Position numbers and translations under genes: made by a program. Source: Monilinia fructicola (Eukaryota; Ascomycota; Leotiomycetes; Helotiales; Sclerotiniaceae). From it: a stretch of 64,000 nucleotides of DNA. Positions within the stretch are counted from its first letter, which is position 1. Every line of letters starts with the position of its first letter. Below, piece by piece: positions 1 to 10,500 of the stretch. Where the stretch lies: contig VICG01000004.1 of NCBI GenBank assembly GCA_008692225.1, forward strand, positions 620,501 to 684,500. Direction: 5' to 3'. The notes beneath the pieces were generated by a model, which had not been told where the DNA came from, did no database searches, and was given only the letters and a program-made list of their open reading frames with translations.

Positions 1-837
1 ACACTTTAAAAAATATAATTATATATTATTATCCTCAAATTTACGAAAGCTAAAACCGTAAGAAAAAAACCATACATCACTACTCCCCCTTCACGTCTAT
101 TGAACCTCTCCCATCCCATTCCATCCCTTACTATCGCTTATATAAGTAATCGCTAATCCCATCAACGCACCAACCCTCAAATCCACCATCCTCGAGCCCC
201 CCAATCCAAACACCTCTTTTCTCCAATCCCAATCCATCCCACCCCATAGACCACCCTAGCGGACCGGCGGTACGAAAAACATAGCCATATAACAATACAA
301 GCTTACCGTATATCAAATACAACCCATCGTCATATCTATTATATCCTACCCCTCTACATAACCCCATACAGCAAACTCCAGACTTGATCCATATAGCATG
401 CCTCAAGAATCCAACCCTGCTTTGACAGCTACTAATACCAACGAACGTTCCCCCATTTTGCATCTCCAGCTCAATTCATCAAGCTTGATACTCGAGCATA
501 ACGCATGAAACTAAATTTCTCTACATATATTTACTATACTCCAAAACCCGCCCCATTGAGCACGTTCAGATATATCCATGAATCACCAGTTTATCAGCAC
601 AACTAACATGATCATCGACGTCGTCGTTGGGAAAAGTAGTATCAAAACTCCCTATCTAGCGACCCAGAAGCCTAGAACAGTGAGAACCAATCCGTTCGGT
701 GTTATAGAATCTGGGACAAAGGGGAAAAGGCAGTGAGTGAAATGTCGATAAAAAAAAGGAGGGGGGTCTAAGCGGATGCAAACGCAAACGCGAAAGCAAA
801 GGAAATTTTTTTTTAAAAAAAAAACGTAATTCTTTAA
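1..837. other. Intergenic, no gene supported
   Basis: The only open frames here are short and antisense to C-rich or polyA-like sequence, with no recognisable domain. A homopolymer-rich patch (A and T runs near 806-824) lies just before the left end of the AT-rich element. I see no RNA gene. Confidence 0.5.
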
Positions 838-839
838 TA

Positions 840-1632
840 CTCGGGCGCGTTTCAAAAGAGGCATAGGCAAATATAAAACTTATAATTATTTAACGAAACT
901 TTAATATAATCTTATATTATTTATATATATATTAGATTTAGTATTTTAATATCTTTCTATTAAGTTTTTATACTATAAGAAATAATTTTTACAAAAATAA
1001 TAATACTATAAAGTTAATGATTTTAGAAAATCTAAGAATTTATTAATATATTAATTTAAAATTTAACGATATATAAATTTTGAAAAATAAAATTATAGAA
1101 AAATAATACAATCTTAAAAGTTTTATTAAATATTTTTAGAATCTAATATTATCCGTTATACTAATATATATATTAATAGAAAAAATAAAAGACTTAAAAT
1201 TTTAATAAAAAAATATACTTATATAATCTAAATAAACGAATTTACCCTTTTAAAACTTGTAAATTTTCCTATATTTTTAACTTTATTAATATATATTTAA
1301 AATATTAATAAAGATATTAAAATTCTAAAATATGCTTTTTAAAATTTAGCTTTTCTTTTATTATTTAACAAAGTTTGATAAGTTTAATTATAATATTCGT
1401 TAAATTATTCAATATTAATATAAATCTCTAATTTTTTATTAAATTTTCAATATTCATACATTTTATTATATTATCATTCATTTAATATTAGGTTTTATAA
1501 TACAAAAACTTAATATTAAATATAAAAATACTAAATCTATAATATTTATAAATTTTATAAAATCATATAAAGGTTTCGCTGAATAATTATAAGTTATATT
1601 TTAGCGTATGCCTCTTTTAAAACCCACCCGAG
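840..1632. mobile_element. AT-rich terminal-inverted-repeat element, family A, copy 1
   Basis: This 793-bp element is bounded by inverted repeats of about 55 bp. The left end begins CTCGGGCGCGTTT and continues with AAAAGAGGCATAGGC; the right end is the reverse complement with a few mismatches and finishes CACCCGAG. A TA dinucleotide flanks both sides (838-839 and 1633-1634), the target duplication typical of Tc1/mariner/pogo-like DNA transposons. The interior is almost entirely A/T with no coding capacity. A collinear second copy of nearly the same length lies at 21433-22226. It is probably non-autonomous, or was once longer and mutated by RIP. Confidence 0.82.
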
Positions 1633-1634
1633 TA

Positions 1635-2736
1635 CACACACATACACATACACACACACATATAAACATACACACACACACACACATATATATACTACAA
1701 TAAACACTAACCCTCATCTAAAACTATATACCTAGTTAGCCATAAGACATATTCCAAGGTTGCTAGAAGAGTGATACTTTAGGGATCCATAGATCTTAGT
1801 TCTTCTTTCTTCCTCTCTCTCTTCCACACATACACACTCTCTCCCTCCCTCTCCCCCCTCTATCTAAATTAAATGTAACTAAATCGCATTATAATTATAC
1901 ACATATATAGAAATGAAAAAAAAAATAAAAATAAAATAAAATAAAATACCGTTTATAAAGACTAATAATCAATTATACTTCTCCCTAACCTTAACCTCAG
2001 CCTTCGCCTTAGCCTTCGCCTTAGCCTTAATACCAATACTAGTCAAGATGAGTTGAAAGGAATAGAATTTTGGGTATTATTTAGAGGTTTGGAGTATGAG
2101 GCTAATAAATACCAGAACTAATTATGTGTTATCTCATGCTTTACATCAAATCAAATCAAATCAAATCATATCAAACCAAATCACAGCACGTCACCGACAC
2201 AACCAGACCGGATGGCGCATATGAAAAATTTGTTTAGTCTAGCTTCATCTATGTAGACGAACTAATCAGAGTACCTATAGCTCTCCGGAGGTACTGATAG
2301 GTATGTAAGTGCATTAACACCAACGCAACTACAACCCTCTCAATGAGCTTCACTAAATATTTACCACTGTCAGACCAATCAATCAACTTCTTTCAAATCA
2401 ACCCCTTATATCAACTAAAAGACTTTTATAAATTTCATGCCATCCATGCTCCCATCCATCATGATTCATAAAGCAATGCAATGCAATGCAATGCGATGCG
2501 ATGCGATGCAATATAATGAAAGAAAAATAATCAGATCATCATGCTATGCCATACCACGCAATGCCACAACATCAGAAAGAAATGCAAGTAATGCAAGCAA
2601 TAAAAGCAAAGCACTAAAACCCCAGGACCAGAATGAAAGGCAGAACAGAAATAGATGAATTTCATCCACAAAGTCAGCAATATTTCGGTGGTTGGAGATC
2701 AATGATTGATAAACGGTTGATCATCCATGAGATAAC
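1635..2736. other. Intergenic with simple repeats
   Basis: Gene-free stretch downstream of the Tudor-SN gene. It holds a CA/TA microsatellite (about 1635-1690), a pyrimidine-rich tract (1797-1862), a short TCAAA-type repeat (about 2150-2175) and an AATGC/GATGC pentamer run (about 2474-2512). The nearest 250 bp to the Tudor-SN stop codon is probably its 3' untranslated region. Confidence 0.5.
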
Positions 2737-5420
2737 TTAGTCTTCGTAAGCATCACCATACTCCCACATGCCCTGACGATTTTGTCGAGCTTGAGTTTGG
2801 CTTTGAGTCAAAGACTTGATAACATCAGCAAATCCCTTCTCCCAACCCTTCAATTTAGTTGGAACCATGCTAAGACCAGCTGCGACAACATCGTTATTGA
2901 TACTATCAGCCAAATTTTGACTCTTAGCATCAAACAGAGTCACATACAAAGTTCCATCAGGAGCTGTATAATCGACGTTTGCAACAAGTTCTCTGCCAGC
3001 CGTGTTATGAGTGATAAAGTCAATGGCTTCATCAAGGTAATCCTTGTTTGTAGGGAATTGAAGAAGAGTTAAGATGGCATCGACAGCTTGTGGGCGAAGC
3101 TTTTGAGTTGAGAATTGTGGTTGGGAAAGTGGTCGAAGACGTGCCCATGGGATCTTTTCGCTGTTGCCATAATCAATATAAACAACCTCAGCTTCCTTAG
3201 CAGTACGGTCATTGGCACGTATGCGAGCGCGGTACCATTGGCCATCCTCGGTAAACTTGGCAGCAACATAGTCTCCAGCCTTGGGTGGACCAGGAAGACC
3301 AGCTGAGTTGGATGGGTTCAAGTGGAAAGATTTGAATTGAGTCATCAGAGTCTCAAGGGCCGAAGTACCAGTACCGATGATTTGGAGTTTCAACTTTCCA
3401 TCCTCATTAATGTTGGTAACGACAACGTCTCGGTAATCCTTTTCTCTCTTGATGGGAGTGACGTCTTCCTTGATATTCGCAGCCTCATATTCTTCCTCTT
3501 CTTCATCGACTGATGGATCCCAATCTGCCCAAATACCCTTTCTAGCATCCTTTGCACGCTTTTCAGCTGCTAATAATTCCTTGGAATTTCCGGATTGCTC
3601 AGCTGAGTGTTGATGAACAGTTGCATAACCTTCTTCAACCAAGATTTTACCAAAGCTCTCCTTGTTGATATAAAGCTCACCAATGAAGCCACCGACTTTG
3701 TCGGTATTGTATACATCGATCTCAACATCACGTTGGGATAATCTTCGTGCAGCAAGATCATGTGCTTCTTTACCAAATGGTTCACTCTTTTCCGTTGGAT
3801 TTCTGGCAGATTTAGGAGCTCGAATACCTGCAAGAACAAAATTGATCTTGATGCCTTCACGAGGAACCAAGACAACAAATCGACCACCTCCTTTGACAAA
3901 ATCAACGATAGCTGGAACTTTCTTTTTGTCGTTGCAAGGTACCAACATGAAGTTTAGCCTTCTGTACCGTCTCGGATGCGTCAAGGTATTGTTTTGCCTT
4001 GGAAGCCTTTCCTGACCACATTCCCTTCTTCTCTTCCTTAGCTTTCTCTTGTGCAGCCAAAAGATCATCATAGTTAGGGGCGCGATCTGTATCATCTCTT
4101 CGATGGCGGATGACCGAGGCCCAACCTTCTTGAACTAATTGCAAACCAATATTCTTGTCATTGAAAGTCACAGTAGCAACCTCCTTAGCATCATAATCTT
4201 CAGTGCCTGGTCTTGATCCATCAATGCTAATTCGAACGTGCTTTCCAATGAGACGCTTTCGAAGGAATTCCTTGGCTTCGTCTCTGAAAGGAGATTCAGA
4301 TGGCTCCGTTGGTCTAGGTCCACGAATGCTACTGATGTTTATGCGCTTCTCAACACCAGCTTTGTTCTGGACGTAGATTTGATCAGCACTAAAAATCTTG
4401 GTAACGGTTGCCTCAAGGCTTCCACCTGAACCATTGTTCTTGACAACATGATCCTTGAATAGACCAAGCTTGGCATGTTGTGCACGCTTTTCAGCTTCGC
4501 GTAATGTTGCCATGTCGGAGCCGAGAAGGGTGGAATGGAAATCGGTACATCTTGCAAGTCCCGCTTCGAGGATGAATTTGGCAATAGTTCCCTTGGGATG
4601 TATGACGGAAGCAATGAGCTGATTTTGAGGGCTCAGTCCAAGAATGTGTAATTTTACATTTCTTTGCAATAATCTTTCCTCTACGAAATGACGTGCTTCG
4701 TTTCCGAAAGGTTCCGCGGGGGCAACTTGGCCGTTTGAGGGGTTAACTCTCTCCGTAGCTGGAGCGCGAATACCAGCAACCAAAGTCATGACTAGGAATT
4801 GTTAGCTCTTGTCTCACCCTCAAGAATAAGGCTAACCAACCTTGGATATGCTGGGTGGGGGAAACAATCAAACGCACAAGCATTCGATCTCCACTCAATA
4901 CACGTTCAACTAGACCGTCAACCGTCTTTCCTTTCCAAGTATCCAGGAAAGTCTGCGAGTTTCCCATGTCATGTTGAATATCGATATGTCCACTGCTGCT
5001 TTGCCAAAGACCCTTGTCTTCACTGCGTGCGGTAGCTTCGTAATAACGTAATGTGTCCAGTTGTTGGAGAGCCAATTCAGAGTCTTCTTTTCGGCCGGCA
5101 TCTTCTCTCAATTTAAGCCAACCTTCCTTTATCATTTTCTTCTGGCAGTTTAGTTCCATCGTTGAGGAAAACGAGTCCATATTCGCGCTTAGTATTTGGG
5201 ATTTGATACAGGACTTGGAACTGAACAACCTTGCCCACTACTAATTTTCGTAAAGCGTCGCGCGATTGAAACGCAAAAGGCTCATCACCCTCCTTTCGCA
5301 GATGTGGTGACGTGCAGTAAGCCAAGGACAAAATGCGCTCGCGTCGGGATTCTCGATAGAGGAAAGGACAAGACTGTCGCCGCTCAAGACGGATTTAACT
5401 TTTGCTTGATTGAGAACCAT
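2737..5420 (-). CDS. SND1: Tudor-SN (staphylococcal-nuclease/Tudor domain protein, SND1/p100 family)
   Basis: Member of the conserved cytoplasmic RNA-binding family implicated in RNA processing, decay and stress granules. Successive SN-like repeats are visible, each with the family signature of an AGIRAP-type strand and an EPFG..A segment (about 5330-5050, 4770-4480, 4330-4030 and 3930-3540). The Tudor core follows at about 3120-3275 (QWYRARI, then VYIDYGNSE), and then the split C-terminal SN part ending EYGDAYED. One GT-AG intron of 49 nt lies at 4792-4840. Three single-base frame breaks interrupt it: a missing base near 5340-5345 and extra bases in T runs (plus strand) at 5135-5138 and 3923-3927. 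With these resolved the protein is about 877 aa, normal for the family. The start at 5420 (MVLNQAKVKSVLSG) matches the family N-terminus; the frame stays open to a Met at 5609, which would add 63 Ser-rich residues. Confidence 0.9.
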
Positions 5421-5609
5421 TTTGCTGTAATCGGACGGTGGTACGTTGGCAAGTCGTTTCTTTCCAAGCGGTGGGATTCGAGGACTAGGAAATGGTTCAG
5501 GCAGGTTAGCAGATTCCCGAGAAATCATTGAAGTCGTTGAACTGCTAGAAGGTTTGCGGTCACTAAGACTGCCTGCCGCAGAGCCAATCTTGAATGTTTT
5601 TACACCCAT

Positions 5610-5889
5610 CTTGAATAAAATTAAAGATCCAACAAGGTTGTAAATATAATATTTCTCTATTGGGTTGAGATTGAATGAATGAAGGAGATGTATCTCCGAT
5701 CTAAAATGGAGAGATTGTAGATAGATGTAGAAGCCGCTAAGGATTTTGAGTTGAATTTCGTTCTTAATATATAGAGTAATTGTTCTCGTTTATGTTTGTG
5801 GAAGTCGTTAAGATAAATATATATATAGGCATGTATTGTGCTGTACGATATGAAATGCAGCTTAAGTGAAAGTGAATTTCTGGAAGCAA
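5610..5889. promoter_or_regulatory. Upstream region of the Tudor-SN gene
   Basis: About 280 bp between the most distal possible start codon of the Tudor-SN gene and a pentamer minisatellite. It should contain the promoter and leader by position. I see no specific factor site that I can defend. Confidence 0.3.
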
Positions 5890-6050
5890 GACTGGACTAG
5901 ACTGAACTGAACTGGACTGAATGAACTGAACTGAACTGGACTGGACTGGACTGGACTGGACTGGACTGGACTGGACTGGACTGGACTGAACTGGAACTGG
6001 ACTGGAACTGGACTGAACTGAACTGGACTGAACTGAACTGAACTGTACTG
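5890..6050. repeat. Pentamer minisatellite, ACTGG/ACTGA units
   Basis: About 30 tandem 5-bp units read ACTGG or ACTGA, with occasional extra bases. The centre (about 5938-5990) is a nearly pure ACTGG run. Because 5 is not a multiple of 3, every frame gives a low-complexity Ser/Pro/Val/Gln product on the minus strand. These open frames are not genes. Confidence 0.9.
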
Positions 6051-6144
6051 TAAGATGAAGATTGTGTGAATTTGAATAAAGCTTTCCAAATTCGAGATGT
6101 ATTGTCTCAATGGATGGGTGAACTTTTCTTCTTTCTTGTGTCGT

Positions 6145-6195
6145 GTGTCTTGTATCTTGTATCTTGTGTGTTTCTGTCTCTTGTCTCTTGTCTCT

Positions 6196-6235
<40 letters not shown>

Positions 6236-6236
6236 T
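6145..6236. repeat. Heptamer-type CT-rich minisatellite
   Basis: Tandem variants of TCTTGTC change into a homogeneous TCTTCTG run at about 6199-6236. It lies 95 bp from the ACTGG array, so two unrelated arrays sit side by side in the same intergenic space. Confidence 0.8.
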
Positions 6237-7587
6237 TCGGCATTTGTGTCGTCTCTTGCTCATCGAACGAATTTGATCCAACGAAATTGACCAATTCCCA
6301 GCTAGACGGACACTTGCGTGAATCTCGACCAATCCAGGCATCAAATCAATTTCCAGATAATTCCATCCCTCTCATCCCATGGTTCCAATCCCAATCTCGC
6401 TTTCTTCCACTTCGACGGTTCATCCGTCCAGGTTCTGAGGTTCAGCGTCCAGAGCATGTTCGTTCTAAAGTGCATGGAGAGGTATGTACCAGATATGCGG
6501 ATTGCGGCAGGCGGGTGGGCAGGCAGGCAGTTGTATACAATACCTTTTACATAGGTAGGTACATACATATGCTGTGAGGGGAAAGGGTAGGGAAGAAAGG
6601 GAAGGAAGGGGAAGGGGAAGGGAATAGATATTGTACGACTTACATAAAACTTCCAAATAAGTTGCAGCTGTTTCCTTGGGCAAATATAGTAAGGTCAGAT
6701 GGAATACAATTAAATATTCAATCTTTTTTGTATGAGTAGGTAGGTACGGTATGGATGGATGGATGGATGGATGGGTGTATGGTAGGTAGGTAGGCAGGTA
6801 GTAAGTAGGCAGTAGGCAGTAGGTAGGTATGTTCAAACTTCAAAATGATGGGATGGGATGGGAAATTGAAAGGTGGTCGGATGCATGAATATGTCAAGCT
6901 GTTCTCTTGTGAAGGCTGAAGCTTGACTAGATAGGCAAGGTACCAGGTAGGTGCTAGGTAGGTGCGAGGTAGTAGCTTGGACGGGTAGGGAATAGCTACG
7001 TTGGAACTTGGACACAGTCACACAACCCATCTAGGTACAGTAGGTGCAAGTAACCTTACATACTCCGTGCAGTACAGTAGAGCACAGTAGAGTACAGTAG
7101 AGCACAGTAGAGGATACATGAATGAGGCTACATATGAGGTAAAGGTCAGGTCTGCATCGTTCTCTTGATGGTGGGGTTGATGTTGATGCAAACACAGATG
7201 AATATATAATTGGTCAAGAAACCGAGAGACCCTTTGATTAAGATGGATCTTTGATATACTCTGTATGGTATGCCGTGTTTAAAGAGTGGTTTGAAAGTTG
7301 TCCTGAAGTATTAGAGTTGAGTATTCCACGGCTATACAAGTATTGATGGGTATGTACTCCGTATATATCCACTTTGTATATACCTAGGTAGATATATATA
7401 TATATATATATATTATTAGAGTATACTCATATACCTAAATATATAAATAAATACTTAAGTAAATATATATATATAAATATATATACTCCGTATATATACC
7501 CGCTATATAGAGTATACTATATTATCTAACAATCTCATCTTTATAAATATATAAATACTCGAGTAGATACCTAGATATTACTATAAT
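6237..7587. repeat. Intergenic with several short tandem repeats
   Basis: No gene is supported. The region holds a GGAT run (about 6752-6775), GTAG/GGCA-type runs (6780-6830), four copies of a 10-bp unit of the type AGTACAGTAG (7071-7110) and long TA dinucleotide tracts (7390-7500). The motif ACCTAGGTAG recurs several times. Composition drifts steadily to A/T toward element B. Confidence 0.6.
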
Positions 7588-7589
7588 TA

Positions 7590-8590
7590 GAAGAATCCAC
7601 GGGCCAACTGAACACACTGGCCAACTGAACAGTCTAACCTAATTAGGTCACCGCTTTCAAGCTTCAACTTAAATTTCTACTATTATTCTATTATTATATT
7701 CAATATTAAATCAAATTATAATAATTATACTTTTTAAATAATAATAAACTAATCTTTATATGTTATACAATTCAACTTATTAATTTTTTTAATTATATTA
7801 TTTAAATCATATAAAAAACTTAAAAATTAAAATTAATAATCTTTTTCTTAAATAAAAAATAGAATATTTTTTGGGTTTCTTAAAGCTATTAAATATTATT
7901 TTATAGTATTTATATTTAAATAAAATTTATAACTATTTGATATAACCGTATATTATTTTTTATATAATCTTGTTTTTATTTCAAATTGAAATAAATAATT
8001 TTTTATATATTATATTGATTTAAGTTTATTATTAGTTTATTTATTAAATTAAATTATAATTACTTTTTTTTATAAATATATAAAAATATAATCAAAAAAT
8101 ATAGTTTTTTTATAGTTATTGAAAATCTTTATAGTTTTTTTTAAGAAAGTTAATCTTTGAACTTGTTCTTTTTTTAAAAAAATTATTATTAATTTTAATT
8201 AATAATTTTAATTTAATAAAATAAAGCTTTATAAATATACTTATAAAAAAGTAACTTATATACTTTTTAATTTAGTTATAGTAAAATTAAAAGACTTAAT
8301 ATTATATAGTTGTTTTTATATTTAATATTTATAAATTAAATGAATAAATCTATTAAAAAAGCTTTATTATTATAAATTTAAAATTATAAATTATTTTTTA
8401 AAGATTTTTTATTAATTATATTAAAAACAGAATACATTATTCAAAGTAGCATTATTATAAAAATATATATAACAATAATAAAGTATTAAAGTTAAATATA
8501 CCTTTAAAAATGGAATATTGCCTGTACATCACCTAAAAGGGTCTAGCGCGTTCAGTTGGCCAGTGTGTTCAGTTGGCCCGTGGATCCTTC
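7590..8590. mobile_element. AT-rich terminal-inverted-repeat element, family B
   Basis: A 1001-bp element with near-perfect inverted repeats of about 42 bp. The left end reads GAAGAATCCACGGG and the right end is its reverse complement with one mismatch. Each terminal repeat contains two direct copies of GGCCAACTGAAC separated by ACACT. TA flanks both ends (7588-7589 and 8591-8592). The interior is almost pure A/T with no open frame, while the ends keep normal GC content. It resembles a non-autonomous Tc1/mariner-like element; the family assignment rests only on the TA duplication. Confidence 0.82.
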
Positions 8591-8592
8591 TA

Positions 8593-8666
8593 AAAGAACT
8601 AAACTATCTAATAAATTCAATCTAATTAAAAAAGAAGAAAATACTTAACCTTAGAAGTCTTATATA

Positions 8667-8700
<34 letters not shown>

Positions 8701-9425
8701 TTATATATATATATATAAGTATTTATCTAGTAAGTTAAAAATAAAAAAATAAATATATATATAGTAGTAAATTTATAATCGATGCAATCTATAATATATA
8801 GCTTAGCTATATATATATATATATATATATTCAACACTTATCCCCGAATATCACTTAAAACTAATAAATATATCTCCAATACTTGTATTTATTACCCACC
8901 AGCCAAGATACCTACCTACCTAAGTACTTAAATATATATATTTCCAACTAGATAAATAATAGATACCTAAGGTTACCTAGGTATCCATGGAGGTAGGTAG
9001 TGGAACCTTATTACTGAGGCTAAAAGTAAAACAACTGCCATCGAAATGATGCCATATTAGATTTACCAAATGGATACGTTGTTCTTTACTTCAAGGTTGG
9101 TGATGATTTGAATACAGATGATGACAGAATTGTATGATTCTTAGCACCGGCCGTAGGTATTCTAGTTCAGATGATAACTATACTGTGTGACATTCAGCAT
9201 ATTCGAGGTTTACATAGAGGTATAGCTTTTCATTTTTCATCCAAGTATTCATGCAACGTCAAAGTATTCATAAATCACATCTGGGGAACAATCAATGGAG
9301 TAAACGACTGCTTTTCTTCCTGGGATTGAACACAACAGGCAAACTAAGCTATCCCATCCGTACCCCTTTCTCATTTTTGTCCGGTTTCATCAAATCATAT
9401 CATATCATTTTCCGTGCTACACCAT
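8593..9425. other. Intergenic, AT microsatellites then ordinary sequence
   Basis: TA dinucleotide runs (8660-8720 and 8805-8832) follow element B. About 400 bp of ordinary composition then leads to the stop codon of the superoxide dismutase gene. ACCTAGGTA-type motifs occur near 8915-8996. No gene is seen. Confidence 0.5.
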
Positions 9426-10323
9426 TTATGCAGCAATACCGATAACACCTAGAGGAAGAAATTAGTCATCTGCTAAAATCCGCATACTCAATCCAAAACA
9501 TACCGCAAGCTGGTCTGGTTCCGGCGTTACCAGTCTTCTTAGACTCTTCGTTCTCTCCCTTGCCGAGATCATCAGTTCCAGAGTGGATGACAACGGTACG
9601 CTTAAGTCGTCGTCAGCATGTGTATATAGAGAGCTTGATAGATTACTTACTCCGATAACACTCAATGGGCCGATCAATTTGATCTGGCTATCTTCCACGG
9701 AGCCAGTGGCATTTCCTTGAGCATCAGTCTTGAAGTTTCCGAGGTCACCGACATGGCGGACCTCATCGGTGGGAGCACCATGGGTCTGGCCGTGTGGGTT
9801 GACTACAGTCTTGAATCAGCCTTATGCTCTCCATGATATCTATTATTCAGAAGCTAGGTCATACAATGAGGGCCGGCCGATGTGCAGCCGTTGGTGTTGT
9901 CACCGAATTGGTGAACGTGGAAGCCACGCTCAGCATTAGGGTCGTTTCCAGTGATGTTCCATGAGACAGTGGTTGGTGAAGACTCGTTGGCTTGCTCGAA
10001 GGTAACGGTGCCTGAGATCTTCGAATCACCTCGGACGTTCGCGACTAAGAGAAAAGAAGAGCCATGGTTAGTACAGATTTTCATCCCATCCCATAGGGCA
10101 TAGGGCTGTCAAACAATGAAACCCAGAAGGACTCGATATCAAGTGTGCAGAGCAGCTGAGCTGCGTGATTGGAGATAGGGTGCCCATCCGGGTGTCCCAA
10201 ATTCAAAGGAAATGTGCTCAAACGCTCTCTAGCTGACCCCGCCATTGGCCACAACATCAAACGTGTGGGGTAATGATGGGATGAATGGATAGATCAAATA
10301 TAAAACATACCTGCTTTAACCAT
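9426..10323 (-). CDS. SOD1: Cu/Zn superoxide dismutase
   Basis: Cytosolic enzyme converting superoxide to oxygen and hydrogen peroxide. Five exons: 10311-10323, 9865-10044, 9651-9802, 9504-9600 and 9426-9448. All introns are GT-AG (266, 62, 50 and 55 nt). The spliced length is 465 nt, giving 154 aa, exactly the usual fungal length. All metal ligands are visible: FHVHQFGD (two Cu-binding His), AGPHFNP (bridging His), [14 protein letters not shown] (Zn-binding His, His, Asp) and VIHSGTDD (Cu-binding His). The disulphide cysteines (NGCTSAGPH and RPACGVIG) and the substrate-guiding Arg of RPACG are present. The first coding exon is only 13 nt (MVKA plus one base), and the longest intron follows it. 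There are no frame errors. Confidence 0.97.
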
Positions 10324-10389
10324 TTTGATGGATTGTTATTGGATTGGTTGATTTGGAAGATTTGGGAAGATCTTGAAGATAATTTTGAT

Positions 10390-10462
10390 GTTGTTGTCTT
10401 GTTTGGGGGGTGAGGAGAAGAAGGAGAAGGAGAAGGAGGAGAAGGCGAAGAAGGAGGAGGCA
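10390..10462 (-). promoter_or_regulatory. Pyrimidine-rich core promoter tract of SOD1
   Basis: On the coding strand of SOD1, about 70-140 bp before its ATG, there is a long CT-rich run (GA-rich on the plus strand, about 10408-10462). Such tracts commonly sit just upstream of transcription starts in filamentous fungi. The assignment rests on position and composition only. Confidence 0.4.
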
Positions 10463-10500
10463 GTATTATTATTATTATTATTATCTATTACCTAGCAGTA

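Noticed and set aside
5764..6344. Long minus-strand frames rich in Ser/Pro/Val/Gln next to Tudor-SN
   Set aside because: Pure translation of the ACTGG and TCTTCTG minisatellites.
5890..7110. CRISPR-like array from closely spaced repeats
   Set aside because: Repeats are contiguous micro- and minisatellites without unique spacers, in a eukaryotic nuclear genome.
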